The notes under the pieces: generated by a model
What the model was told of the DNA's origin: nothing
The model's input: only the letters and a program-made list of their open reading frames with translations
Databases searched by the model: none
Assembly: GCA_030627905.1 (NCBI GenBank)
Contig: DAOVRZ010000015.1
Span: 4,169-68,168, forward strand
Length of the DNA: 64,000 nucleotides
From: JAGMES01 sp023128035
Lineage (GTDB): Bacteria; Bacillota; Halanaerobiia; DY22613
Reading direction: 5' to 3'
Shown: one piece after another, positions 24,921 to 32,945 of the stretch
How positions within the stretch are numbered: the first letter of the stretch is position 1
Layout of the letters: each line of letters opens with the position of its first letter
Program-made: the position numbers and the translations under genes

Positions 24921-25160
24921 ATGGATTACCTTTATACTGTTGATGAATTAACTCAAATACTTAAGACCAATAAGAATACAATATATAACCTGATTAACAA
25001 AGGTATTTTAACTGCTTTAAAGTTAGGCAGACTTAAGGTTACGAGATTTGAATTGATTCGATTCTTGAAGGACTATAACGGGAAAGACTTAACGAATTTG
25101 GATAATATTCAAAAATTAAATGTGTCCCAAATTAATTTGAAAGGAGAGGATAAATATTGA
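24921..25160 (+). CDS. Excisionase-family HTH protein
   Basis: 79 residues from ATG 24921, with AAGGAGG seven bases upstream; a GTG one codon earlier is too close. YTVDELTQILKTNKNTIYNLINKGILTALKLGRLKVTR is a winged HTH of the excisionase/MerR-like (HTH_17) family, which also carries the usual RFLKDY end. In a prophage early operon this could be an excisionase or a transcriptional regulator. Its stop overlaps the next start. Confidence 0.75.
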   Translation: MDYLYTVDELTQILKTNKNTIYNLINKGILTALKLGRLKVTRFELIRFLKDYNGKDLTNLDNIQKLNVSQINLKGEDKY

Positions 25161-25957
25161 ACCTTGTTCCAGTAGAACAGAAGTCAGTAAGTTTTCAGAA
25201 TGCAAAGTTAATGGCTTTTAAAGCGAGTGACGGAAATATTTATGCTGGCGTGAAGTGGATCTGTCAAGGGTTAGGCTTTGATGATCGAAAACAAAGAGCA
25301 GAAGTTGAGAGAATGACTAAAGATGTTGTACTAAATAAAGGTGTCCAAAAAATCGGATACCCTACAACTGGAGGAATTCAAGAAGCCACCTGTATAAATT
25401 TGAACTTTCTTCCTTTGTGGTTAGCTAAGATAAACGCCAATATCATCAAGGACAAGCAAATACAAGACAAGTTGATCCAGTACCAAATCAAGGCCAAGGA
25501 TGTACTGGCAGAAGCTTTTCTTCAAAAACAGTTTGCAGTACCACAAACATATGCAGATGCTTTGAGAATCGCTGCTGATCTAGCAGAAGAGAATCAAAAG
25601 TTGTTACCTAAAGCAGAATCATTTGACAGCTTCATCAGCAGCGAAGGACTTCTGTCTGTAAGTGAAGCTGCCGAAAGTCTCAGATTTATAGGGGCTGGCC
25701 CTAAGAAACTTTTCAAAGTCTTGGTGAAGCAAGCAATTTTCTTCCCCAAATCAGGAAAGTATTATCCATATCAACAGTACATAGACAGAGGCTACTTTGA
25801 ACTCAAACAATCTACATACCTACAAAAGAAGAAAAACGAAGAGACAGGGGAAGAGAAGCCTTACAGCAAGATTTACGTCACCCCCACAGGGTTGGACTGG
25901 CTGTCAAGGTACTTGAAGGTGAGAGGTTACAAGAAAATCAAAGGAGGGGTTGCCTAG
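25157..25957 (+). CDS. Phage antirepressor (P22_AR_N / KilAC-type)
   Basis: 266 residues from a TTG start with GGAGAGG upstream. The N-terminal half (about 10-125) is the P22 Ant-type domain (NIYAGVKWICQGLGFDDRKQ, FLPLWLAKINANII). The C-terminal half (about 145-262) is a KilAC domain (LPKAESFDSFISSEGLLSVSEAA, PTGLDWLSRYL). Such proteins inactivate phage repressors or switch development. The gene overlaps the preceding one by four bases and the following one by one. Confidence 0.88.
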   Translation: MNLVPVEQKSVSFQNAKLMAFKASDGNIYAGVKWICQGLGFDDRKQRAEVERMTKDVVLNKGVQKIGYPTTGGIQEATCINLNFLPLWLAKINANIIKDKQIQDKLIQYQIKAKDVLAEAFLQKQFAVPQTYADALRIAADLAEENQKLLPKAESFDSFISSEGLLSVSEAAESLRFIGAGPKKLFKVLVKQAIFFPKSGKYYPYQQYIDRGYFELKQSTYLQKKKNEETGEEKPYSKIYVTPTGLDWLSRYLKVRGYKKIKGGVA

Positions 25958-26139
25958 TGAAGCCAAAGAGCAGTACCCTAGACACTAGGGGTAACTGGTT
26001 TGTAGATTGTGCAGAGTGTAAACGTGGAGGTAAAGGAGATCAATCTTGTAGCAGTGGTGGGAACATGAAGAAGATCAGACAAGGCGGTTGTTTCAGCGGT
26101 GCGTTATTACCAAAGTTCCAGGAGGAAAATAATGAGTGA
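25957..26139 (+). CDS. Small Cys-rich phage protein
   Basis: 60 residues from a GTG that overlaps the antirepressor stop, with AAAGGAGGGG upstream. Cysteines occur in FVDCAECKRGG, DQSCSSGG and GGCFSG and could bind zinc. I do not recognise the family. The position in the tightly packed early operon supports translation. Confidence 0.5.
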   Translation: MKPKSSTLDTRGNWFVDCAECKRGGKGDQSCSSGGNMKKIRQGGCFSGALLPKFQEENNE

Positions 26140-26141
26140 TT

Positions 26142-26273
26142 TTATTTTAGGTCAATTATCAGCTTATTGTTACATGGTGGCAATCTATCGTCTGTATCAT
26201 CTAACCGTACTAATTGTCCACAAGCATCACAACGATATAAACCTTTACCTGGCTTTTCTCCAGTAGTTGGCAT
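26142..26273 (-). CDS. Small zinc-ribbon protein on the opposite strand
   Basis: On the minus strand AAAGGAGGTG precedes an ATG that opens 43 codons: MPTTGEKPGKGLYRCDACGQ, then LVRLDDTDDRLPPC and a short tail. This matches a widespread small zinc-ribbon family in which a second CPxCG knuckle normally follows LPPC. Here the tail NNKLIIDLK lacks the fourth cysteine, so the C-terminus may be degraded. It opposes the early phage operon and may be a lysogenic cargo gene or an acquired fragment. Confidence 0.55.
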   Translation of the reverse strand: MPTTGEKPGKGLYRCDACGQLVRLDDTDDRLPPCNNKLIIDLK

Positions 26274-26371
26274 TAAAAACACCTCCTTTCTTTAAGGGGG
26301 TTCGCCAAGAAAGTATAAAATACCTTTTTATAACACAAATTTAAGTAAATAAATTTCTAAGGAGGTACACA

Positions 26372-26614
26372 ATGACTAACAAAAACGCAGTAACCCAATT
26401 ATTAAATTCCGACACTGACAGGGCTATTGGTTTTCACACAGTTTTAGGTAGAGGAAATCGAAGACACTTTGCCTATCAATCCTTAGTAGTTTGTAAAACT
26501 AATGAATCAGAAAAAATGTTCTCTATCCACAATCAAGATTTTGGGAACGAAGGCGTTTGCGGGGCTTACAGAAAGGAATTAAAATCCAGAGGTTTTAAAG
26601 AGGTGAAAATATGA
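26372..26614 (+). CDS. Hypothetical phage protein, 80 residues
   Basis: AAGGAGG precedes the ATG. The product (HTVLGRGNRRHFAYQSLVVC in the middle) is basic with no recognised family, signal peptide or membrane segment. It belongs to the early operon and its stop overlaps the next ATG (ATGA), indicating coupling. Confidence 0.65.
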   Translation: MTNKNAVTQLLNSDTDRAIGFHTVLGRGNRRHFAYQSLVVCKTNESEKMFSIHNQDFGNEGVCGAYRKELKSRGFKEVKI

Positions 26615-26694
26615 TGATGTTAGGATTCTATTCTAGTCTTGATTTACCAGAAATCAAGCTTAAGAAAGAAAAAGAGGTGACCACAGATGTATAA
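26611..26694 (+). CDS. Possible 27-residue linker gene
   Basis: AAAGAGGTG lies before ATGATGATG, and the frame (MMMLGFYSSLDLPEIKLKKE then KEVTTDV) exactly fills the space between the two flanking genes, overlapping both. It may be a real micro-protein or merely couple translation. Confidence 0.4.
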   Translation: MMMLGFYSSLDLPEIKLKKEKEVTTDV

Positions 26695-27073
26695 AGCATA
26701 TATTAAAGCTACAAACAGTATCCGTGCAGTTAGATCATTACATTTTTCAAAAGAAGGCAAGGTTGAAAGCATCTCAATCTATTCAGAAAAGTTGAGAATT
26801 CTTGATTTAGACGAATTCAAGCTTTTGCGAGATACAACTTTTCCTGACAAGACTGGTACAGAACTTATCGAAGAGGATGTCGTCAAAAATCATTCTGGAG
26901 ATCTATTTAAAATTACTTGGAATAAAGAAAATTATCATTTTGACTTGCTGGATAAAGATGGATGGAGTCATTGGAACTTATCTCAGTACACCAGTGAAGA
27001 GTTTGTGAAGGTAGGCAATATCAATACAGATCCCGACTTAATGAAGTTATCCGAGGTGAACATGGATGTATAA
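26687..27073 (+). CDS. YopX-like phage protein, copy 1
   Basis: 128 residues. The C-terminal part (TELIEEDVVKNHSGDLFKITW and FVKVGNINTDP) has the YopX-like layout seen in many Gram-positive phages, whose function is unknown. The N-terminus MYKAYIKATNSIRAVRSLHF is shared with the next gene, so the two are tandem paralogues. It overlaps the next gene by eight bases. Confidence 0.6.
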   Translation: MYKAYIKATNSIRAVRSLHFSKEGKVESISIYSEKLRILDLDEFKLLRDTTFPDKTGTELIEEDVVKNHSGDLFKITWNKENYHFDLLDKDGWSHWNLSQYTSEEFVKVGNINTDPDLMKLSEVNMDV

Positions 27074-27434
27074 AGCTTACGTAGCTAAGACCAATCAGAT
27101 GCATGTAATAAAATCGATATTCTTTGATCCACAAGGAAAACCAATTTCAGTAACTGTATTTTCTCAGGATCAAAACTTAGGTGTTATCCAGAAAGGCAAA
27201 TTCACTCTATTAAGACAAACAACCTGGAAAGACAGTGAAGGCCATGAACTTCTTGAAGATGATAAGTGTATAGACAAGTATGGAAGAAGATACTGCATAA
27301 AATGGAGTGAACCGAGCCAGTCATTCTGGTACTCTGATGAAAAAGGTGAAATGGGTAAGTTAAAAAGAGAGATTGCAGAGATATTTACCAAAGTTGGGAA
27401 TTTAAATATTAAGCATAGTAAAGAAGGTGATTAG
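27066..27434 (+). CDS. YopX-like phage protein, copy 2
   Basis: 122 residues beginning MYKAYVAKTNQMHVIKSIFF, with HELLEDDKCIDKYGRRYCIKW and FTKVGNLNIK in the same order as copy 1. The divergence is high (only scattered identity), so the duplication is old. Its stop is directly followed by the start of the replication gene. Confidence 0.6.
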   Translation: MYKAYVAKTNQMHVIKSIFFDPQGKPISVTVFSQDQNLGVIQKGKFTLLRQTTWKDSEGHELLEDDKCIDKYGRRYCIKWSEPSQSFWYSDEKGEMGKLKREIAEIFTKVGNLNIKHSKEGD

Positions 27435-28244
27435 ATGGCATTTTTCAGACAAGTTCAGTGTAAATTTTGGATTGATCCAGGCTTAGAAAAGTTTTCTCCA
27501 GAAGATCGTTATTTTTACATCATGATAATGACTAACCCAATGACTAAACAATGTGGAATATACGAGATTACCCCCAAGCAAATGGCTGATTTTTTAGGGT
27601 ATCAACAGCAAGCTACCAATCCGATTTTAGATAGGTTCGTCAATGTCTATAAGAAGATAGCGTATAACCACGAGACTAATGAGATTGCAATTTTAAATTG
27701 GACTAAGTATAACTTTTCTAAATCTCCAAAGGTTGCAAAGTGTATCATTAAAGAATTGAAGGAAGTTAAGGATAGGGCTATGATACCCCTTCTATACAAT
27801 TCGAAAGAGTATCTAACTCTATTGATAAAGCATGGATACGATATAGATACAGTATATAAAGACTATAAAACTGCATCTATAGACTTAGATACTCTAGGGA
27901 TAGACTTCGAAAGACTAGCTGAAAAAGAAGAAAAAGAAAAAGAAAAAGAAAAAGAAAAAAAACAAAAAAAAGAAAAAGAAAAAAAAGAACTAAAGACAGC
28001 TCAACAATGTCTTGATCCGAGAATCAAAGAAAAATCTAAATCATATTTTGGATCAGTACCCGACATGAAGTCTGTTCAAACTCTTTATAAAATCCAAAGA
28101 AAGACTGGAGCAGATTTAATCCTTCACGCTCTGGAATGGACTCTAGAGCAACCGTCAAAGAGTTTAGATACAACAATTGCAGCTTTGGAGTATTGGATCG
28201 GCATAGGAATCAAGTCGGTTGATGATGCAAAAAGAATTGCTTAA
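27435..28244 (+). CDS. Phage replication protein (DnaD/primosomal type)
   Basis: 269 residues. The N-terminal winged-helix-like region (MAFFRQVQCKFWIDPGLEKF, CGIYEITPKQMADFLGY) is typical of phage replisome organisers. A low-complexity Lys/Glu linker (about residues 158-185) comes next. The C-terminal DnaD-like domain (LYKIQRKTGADLILHALEW, TIAALEYWIGIGI) completes it. It should open the phage origin and load the host helicase. The linker DNA is a run of GAAAAA-type hexamers (about 27919-27990), prone to slippage. Confidence 0.75.
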   Translation: MAFFRQVQCKFWIDPGLEKFSPEDRYFYIMIMTNPMTKQCGIYEITPKQMADFLGYQQQATNPILDRFVNVYKKIAYNHETNEIAILNWTKYNFSKSPKVAKCIIKELKEVKDRAMIPLLYNSKEYLTLLIKHGYDIDTVYKDYKTASIDLDTLGIDFERLAEKEEKEKEKEKEKKQKKEKEKKELKTAQQCLDPRIKEKSKSYFGSVPDMKSVQTLYKIQRKTGADLILHALEWTLEQPSKSLDTTIAALEYWIGIGIKSVDDAKRIA

Positions 28245-28270
28245 AACATTACAACTAGGGGGTGTAAATT

Positions 28271-28675
28271 TTGTGTAAAGAGAAAGCTTTGACTTATGTT
28301 CGATTAGTTGAGGATGTAACCGTAGAGATTAAAGGAATCAAAATTACTTTAGGAAAAGATTTGTTAGGTGTAACTGGTGGATCAATCTTCAAAGGAAAGT
28401 ATGTAGTTCATTTTTCTTATCCAGGTTGCGTTGAACTTCTTAGAGAATCTTTTAGGTATTTGGAAGATGAAGATGAATTAAAAGTAGTTGATGTGGAAGT
28501 TGGAGGAATAGGAAGCTATACACTAGTAGAAGATCAACTTAATACATCTTTAGAAACAATCATTTCAGATTTGGAGTTTGAAGAACTAGAAGATCAGAAA
28601 GCTCTAATTATGCTTACTGTTAGAAAAGCGACTTTATCAGAAGTTATGTCTATGCCAGAGTTTCAAGGGTTTTAA
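28271..28675 (+). CDS. Hypothetical early phage protein, 134 residues
   Basis: It starts at TTG with AGGGGG upstream. The sequence is acidic and beta-rich (VTVEIKGIKITLGKDLLGVTGG at the N-terminus), without recognised motifs. It lies between the replication gene and the metallopeptidase, so a DNA metabolism role is plausible but unproven. Confidence 0.6.
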   Translation: MCKEKALTYVRLVEDVTVEIKGIKITLGKDLLGVTGGSIFKGKYVVHFSYPGCVELLRESFRYLEDEDELKVVDVEVGGIGSYTLVEDQLNTSLETIISDLEFEELEDQKALIMLTVRKATLSEVMSMPEFQGF

Positions 28676-28715
28676 CCGGGCCAGCAGTTAAAAGATTGAA
28701 AGGATGGTGTAAGAA

Positions 28716-29232
28716 TTGGCTCTTAAGTATTTAAACAAATTTGCTCTACCTGAGGAAGGCAAGGAAGCAGAAGAGATTCTTTGGAAGTTAATTAAAGAAG
28801 TAAACCAGCATCAAAATGCACATTTAGAAAAGGCGCGATTTGACATTCTTTTTAGAACTGATGAACGGACTAAGAATAATAAAACAATTTTAGCTTCTGT
28901 AAGAAAAACGGGGGGGGATCTTAAAGCATTATTCTGAGGTTGATTATATCCTAGAAATTTCCCTCGAAGTTTGGAGAAGGTTGGGTCGTAAGCAAAGAGA
29001 AGCTTTAGTAGATCATGAGCTTTGTCATTGTTATGTTGATATAGTTAACGGTGATTATTTTCCGAAGCTGGAAGAGCATGATCTAACAGAATTTAAGGGT
29101 GTTGTTAGGAGACATGGCTTTTGGATGTCTGATATAAGGGAATTTGTACAGGTTGCAATCGAAAGTGACGAGGATATACAGACCAATCTTTTTAATCAAC
29201 AAAAGCAAAGTCATTTAAAAGCAGTGAAATAA
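28716..29232 (+). pseudogene. Putative phage metallopeptidase, split by a frameshift in a G8 run
   Basis: Two frames together encode one protein. The first (28716-28937, TTG start) covers the N-terminal helices FALPEEGKEAEEILWKLIKE. The second covers SEVDYILEISLEVWRRLGRK and the zinc site DHELCHCYVD. Dropping one G from the eight at 28910-28917 joins them as KTGGILKHYSEVDY. The family is the putative phage metallopeptidase group (SprT-like HExxH). The break may be a real mutation, a +1 recoding event or a homopolymer sequencing error. QTNLF near the end resembles a clamp-binding motif. Confidence 0.7.
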
Positions 29233-29318
29233 GCGGGCCAACGTCTCAAATGCGGTATAGTAGAACTTTAATCCTGAGTATTCCGATCAACTAACTCAAA
29301 AAAAGGAGGGGAGGGATT

Positions 29319-30656
29319 TTGTACTCGATTGATTCAATCATCCATCTTTCCAGCAGTAAAACAATTAAACTCCTCAAAAAATCAGGAGATACCTGGGAAG
29401 CGGTAGATATAGAAACTGGAGAACTACTTCAAATTTCAGCAAGTGAATTACCAGCTCCAGTATTTGGGGTAAAGGCCAAAGTCAAAAGGATTTTCAAAGG
29501 CTACACATTTGAATTGAATGAAATAGTAGCAAAAACCCCAAAGAATTCAAAATATGACTGGATGGTAACTACAAAATATGGGCCAGCGCAGTCAGAAAGA
29601 GAATGTGATCTTGTACTCATTGAAGCTGCACCAAATGAGCAAGAAAAACCAGTTGAAAAAGAAGTTGTACCAGTTGAGGAGAAAAGTTCGCAACTACCAG
29701 AGCCAGAAATTGAACAAAAAGATTCAGGCTTTAAAATAGGCGATTCTGTAATTTTTCACCGCGATAGACTTTGGAAATCAGAAATTGTAGGAAAGCCATC
29801 AAAACCTGAACATCTCCAGTACGATTGGATCGTGAAGCATACTGTAGGAGATCAGTACACTTTCACTGCGCCATGCTATGAGTCGGAATTTCTGAACGAA
29901 CTACCAGAAGAATCTATTGAACCAGAAGAAGTTGAACCAATTGAACCAGAAGAGATCAAAGAAATTCTTCCCCAAAAAAAAGAGAGCGTGGAAAGTATGG
30001 ACCCTAACAGACCTTTTCAAGATGGTGATCCAGTCTCTGGTTATATTTTAGGTCGTAACCTTGGTTATCTTGGAACAATTGAAAAAGAATGTGAACTCCA
30101 GCATTATGATTTCTGGATCAAAACACCTGGACTTGATTTTCTCATTCCACGCAAAACAGAGCATTTGAGACACTTTGTAGAAGGAGAGATTCAAAAGCCA
30201 GCTCCAGTAATTGAAGAACCAAAACCTGCAGATCTAGAAATTGGTGACACTATCAGGGCCAGCTATCCAGATCGGGAAGTGAAAGAAGCAATCTACAAAG
30301 GATACATTACAAAAGTAACTGAGTACGAATATCACACAGAAGTAGTAAGGGCAAATCCATATTACGAATTCGACCATCATTACATACTAAGTCTAAAATT
30401 TCCAAAGGAAAATGTGGAAAAAGCGGGCCAATTTTGCCCGGCACTTCAAGAAGCGTTTCGAGTAGGAATAGCACCATGGAAGAGGATCGAGGAAGGCGTT
30501 GAGATTGAACTAGATCCATCCGAACCAGTTACAGAAGAATCACCTAAAAGTCTTACCTTCGGTGAGGATTCAATAGAAACTGGCCCGGGCCAGCGTTCAG
30601 AGAAAAGCAAGCCTGAGGAAGTTTTAGAAGATCAGATAAGTTTATTTGGTTTTTGA
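29319..30656 (+). CDS. Multi-repeat SH3-like early phage protein with C-terminal QISLF
   Basis: 445 residues from a TTG start with AAGGAGGGGAGGG upstream. Four similar modules can be seen, each opening with a (I/D)GD(S/P/T)V-like strand and containing YDWIV or YDFWI: about residues 15-95, 138-205, 232-292 and 306-375. Glu/Pro-rich linkers (EPEEVEPIEPEEIKE) join them. The terminal sequence DQISLFGF fits the bacterial sliding-clamp motif QL(S/D)LF. A scaffold bound to the DNA polymerase clamp is inferred. The family was not recognised. Confidence 0.65.
   Translation: MYSIDSIIHLSSSKTIKLLKKSGDTWEAVDIETGELLQISASELPAPVFGVKAKVKRIFKGYTFELNEIVAKTPKNSKYDWMVTTKYGPAQSERECDLVLIEAAPNEQEKPVEKEVVPVEEKSSQLPEPEIEQKDSGFKIGDSVIFHRDRLWKSEIVGKPSKPEHLQYDWIVKHTVGDQYTFTAPCYESEFLNELPEESIEPEEVEPIEPEEIKEILPQKKESVESMDPNRPFQDGDPVSGYILGRNLGYLGTIEKECELQHYDFWIKTPGLDFLIPRKTEHLRHFVEGEIQKPAPVIEEPKPADLEIGDTIRASYPDREVKEAIYKGYITKVTEYEYHTEVVRANPYYEFDHHYILSLKFPKENVEKAGQFCPALQEAFRVGIAPWKRIEEGVEIELDPSEPVTEESPKSLTFGEDSIETGPGQRSEKSKPEEVLEDQISLFGF
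30580..30593. repeat. CTGGCCCGGGCCAG palindrome, copy 1
   Basis: A perfect 14-bp GC palindrome inside the 3' end of the repeat-module gene, also present at 31150-31165. Shorter TGGCCC/GGGCCA pieces recur across the early operon. Confidence 0.6.
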
Positions 30657-30670
30657 AAGGAGAGATCACA

Positions 30671-31150
30671 TTGAAAACATATAGATTTTCAAAAGAAGAA
30701 TTTTTAGTAAAGATCGAACAGATACCGAAAATAGGAGGTTTTCTCTATTTTCCAGATGATCCACTTGGAGAGTTTGGATTTGAAGGAAATGGTGGAGTTG
30801 ACTTTGAGAATATGGTTTTCTATCAAGACGAAAGTGCGTTACGAAAATTAGGAGGCGAAGGTTCTAAGGACGCTGATGGTTTGACAGTTTATAAAGTGGT
30901 CGATTATGTGATTTGGAAAGATGAAACCAAAGTAAGATATTATGAATATATTTATAAAAAGTTTACTAATTGGAAAAGTAAATTTACTAGTGCTAAAGAA
31001 TTGCATAATTATTTCAAAGCACTTCACCTTAAAAGAAGTGCGGAATTAATAAAAATCGTGTTAGTAAATGAAGAAGGCGAAATTGAAGATGTTTATCTTA
31101 AAGAATGTACTACATCAGTTGAGTATGATTGGAACTTATTTGTGTATTAG
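30671..31150 (+). CDS. Hypothetical early phage protein, 160 residues
   Basis: TTG at 30671 is chosen because AAAGGAGAG lies six bases upstream; an upstream TTG at 30653 overlaps that site. The product (MKTYRFSKEEFLVKIEQIPK at the start) is mixed alpha/beta with many aromatic residues (VRYYEYIYKKF). No family was recognised. It belongs to the early operon. Confidence 0.6.
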   Translation: MKTYRFSKEEFLVKIEQIPKIGGFLYFPDDPLGEFGFEGNGGVDFENMVFYQDESALRKLGGEGSKDADGLTVYKVVDYVIWKDETKVRYYEYIYKKFTNWKSKFTSAKELHNYFKALHLKRSAELIKIVLVNEEGEIEDVYLKECTTSVEYDWNLFVY

Positions 31151-31165
31151 CTGGCCCGGGCCAGC
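31150..31165. repeat. GCTGGCCCGGGCCAGC palindrome, copy 2
   Basis: A perfect 16-bp palindrome in the gap between two early genes, just before the ribosome site of the nuclease gene. Confidence 0.6.
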
Positions 31166-31184
31166 AGTAAGGAGATGAAAGCGA

Positions 31185-31550
31185 ATGAAACTTGTTGCAT
31201 CTGAAACTAGTGACATGATTGCACTAGCTCAGTACCTGGACTTACTTAAATTGTGCTTTTTACATATTCCAAATGAGGGGAAGAGATCAAAACACACGGG
31301 TGCTATCCTAAAAATGATGGGCCTCAAAAAAGGAGCCCCTGACCTACTAATCTTCGATTCTCCTCCTTTAGATTTGGGGAAGAAAGGAACAGCAATTGAG
31401 TTTAAAAAGATCGGTGGCAAGGCCACAAAAGAGCAAGAAGAATGGCTGGAAAAGTTAAACCAAAGGGGTTGGAAAGCAATAATCTGTGAAGGTATAGACG
31501 AAGCTATGAAAGTGATTCAAGAGTTAGGTTATGGAAAGAGGAGGCAGTGA
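31185..31550 (+). CDS. VRR-NUC domain nuclease
   Basis: 121 residues equal to a stand-alone VRR-NUC domain. Visible are HIPNEGKRSKHTGAILKMMG, the catalytic GAPDLLIFD, the IEFKKIGGKATKEQEEWLEKL core and the GWKAIICEG ending. These small PD-(D/E)XK-type nucleases are common in phage replication modules and may resolve branched DNA. The start follows GGAGATG. The end overlaps the upstream part of the next frame. Confidence 0.88.
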   Translation: MKLVASETSDMIALAQYLDLLKLCFLHIPNEGKRSKHTGAILKMMGLKKGAPDLLIFDSPPLDLGKKGTAIEFKKIGGKATKEQEEWLEKLNQRGWKAIICEGIDEAMKVIQELGYGKRRQ

Positions 31551-31551
31551 G

Positions 31552-32253
31552 ATGGAATATAAACTAAAAGCTGGTGATCGAGTTGTCGTGCATACTTGTT
31601 TAGAAGCAAAAAACCCAAAATACTTCGGAAAGATATTGGATGTCGAGACAGATCAATTTGAAAAGATGGGTCAGGAAGTTGTAATGCTGAAAGGTGATAG
31701 TTGCGAGACTTATGTCAGGTTTCTTCAGAAGGTTGATGATCCGCGAATCGATGCTTTTGAAAAGATTGTAGAAAACGACTTTGGGAATTTTCCATGCATT
31801 CTGATAGAAGTCAGTTGTGACACAACTTGTAGGGAGTGTATTCTCAATGAGTTAATGGAACCGAAAGAGGTTTTAAGCATTGAAAAATGGACTTGGGAAA
31901 CAGAGAATAAAGATTGGTGGGAAAATCCATCAGTTGAAACTAGGGAAGAAGCTATTGAACGAGCTAAAAAAGAAGGCTTAAAGAAATTTGTCATAGGACA
32001 ATGCGAGAAACACGTCCTTCCTAGTGTGGATGCAGATTCAATACTTGAGAATATGTCTGATACTTTGGATGATGAAGTTTCCGAAGCTGGGGAAAGATGG
32101 TATGGAGATATTTCTTTAGAAGATACGCAATTACTGGAAAATATGTTGAATGAGACCCTGATCAAGTGGGCGGATCAGACCAAGAACCACCCAAGCAGCT
32201 ACACTGTTATTGGAATTGAAGAAATCCAAGTTGAGAGGACTAAGGATGAGTAA
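31552..32253 (+). CDS. Hypothetical early phage protein, 233 residues
   Basis: The ATG at 31552 has AGGAGG eight bases upstream. The N-terminus (YKLKAGDRVVVHTCLEAKN, FGKILDVET) looks like an SH3/KOW-type barrel, as in the neighbouring repeat-module gene. The middle has paired cysteines (CDTTCRECIL), and the C-terminal half is acidic and helical. The function is unknown. Confidence 0.6.
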   Translation: MEYKLKAGDRVVVHTCLEAKNPKYFGKILDVETDQFEKMGQEVVMLKGDSCETYVRFLQKVDDPRIDAFEKIVENDFGNFPCILIEVSCDTTCRECILNELMEPKEVLSIEKWTWETENKDWWENPSVETREEAIERAKKEGLKKFVIGQCEKHVLPSVDADSILENMSDTLDDEVSEAGERWYGDISLEDTQLLENMLNETLIKWADQTKNHPSSYTVIGIEEIQVERTKDE

Positions 32254-32434
32254 AGTTAAACACTGGAAAGAAGAGAACTGGGCTTGTGGAGTCTGTGAAA
32301 CGAATCAAGACGTATTTAGAATTCAGATCAGGAAGACTGTTATATATTTGTGTAAAACTTGTTTGAAAGAAATTTGCGAAGAAATTGAAAGGAAGGGAAA
32401 GCATGAACTTAAACCAATTCCAAAAGAGAGTTAA
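32246..32434 (+). CDS. Small zinc-finger phage protein
   Basis: 62 residues from ATG 32246 behind GAGAGG. The ACGVCETNQD and YLCKTCLKE pairs form a CxxC...CxxC zinc ribbon, followed by a basic helix. It overlaps both neighbours by a few to about 30 bases. The role is unknown; nucleic-acid binding is plausible. Confidence 0.6.
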   Translation: MSKVKHWKEENWACGVCETNQDVFRIQIRKTVIYLCKTCLKEICEEIERKGKHELKPIPKES

Positions 32435-32738
32435 CAAAATAAATGCTATGGCTGGGAAGGCAAAGCCCGAAGATATGAGTGTAGGTAAGTGTTACGATGA
32501 AACCACTCACGAAACTTTAATGATGTCGTCGTTGATTGGACAACTAAGCAATTCACTTCATCCCGAAACATTTATACAGACTACACCAAAGCAGATACTT
32601 GCAGCAATGATGGTATCTGTATCAAATATAACTTCGCTATACGACATTGATCTCGAAGAACTTGCAAAGATTGGTGAAAGGGATTTAAAGGAGAAATTCG
32701 GATTAAAAAATTTGATTATAGGAGATGAAACTAATTAG
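32403..32738 (+). CDS. Helical early phage protein, possibly MazG-like
   Basis: 111 residues from ATG 32403 behind GGAAGGG. It is all-helical. MNLNQFQKRVNKINAMAG at the start and ITSLYDIDLEELAKIGERDL near the end recall the MazG-type nucleotide pyrophosphohydrolase layout. However, the EExxE metal motif is not evident, so activity is doubtful. Confidence 0.5.
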   Translation: MNLNQFQKRVNKINAMAGKAKPEDMSVGKCYDETTHETLMMSSLIGQLSNSLHPETFIQTTPKQILAAMMVSVSNITSLYDIDLEELAKIGERDLKEKFGLKNLIIGDETN

Positions 32739-32853
32739 AAATAAAAACACTGAGACCGAAAGAGTTGTGGAGAAAATCAAGAAAAATTCCGCTCTTTCGG
32801 GTAGACAGATAGAGAAGATAGCAACAAAGGTATATAAGGAAGCTGGCCCTTAA
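32725..32853 (+). CDS. Possible 42-residue phage protein
   Basis: An ATG-started frame overlapping the previous stop encodes MKLIRNKNTETERVVEKIKK and a basic remainder. No separate ribosome site is well placed, so it would depend on coupling. A further frame of about 20 codons (32875-32934, MNREEFEAIKDAGVSIREL) follows and may also be translated. Confidence 0.35.
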   Translation: MKLIRNKNTETERVVEKIKKNSALSGRQIEKIATKVYKEAGP

Positions 32854-32945
32854 AATAAGTTGACCGAAGTCGAAATGAACAGAGAAGAATTCGAAGCCAT
32901 AAAAGATGCTGGCGTTTCAATTCGTGAACTATAGGAGTGATGCTT

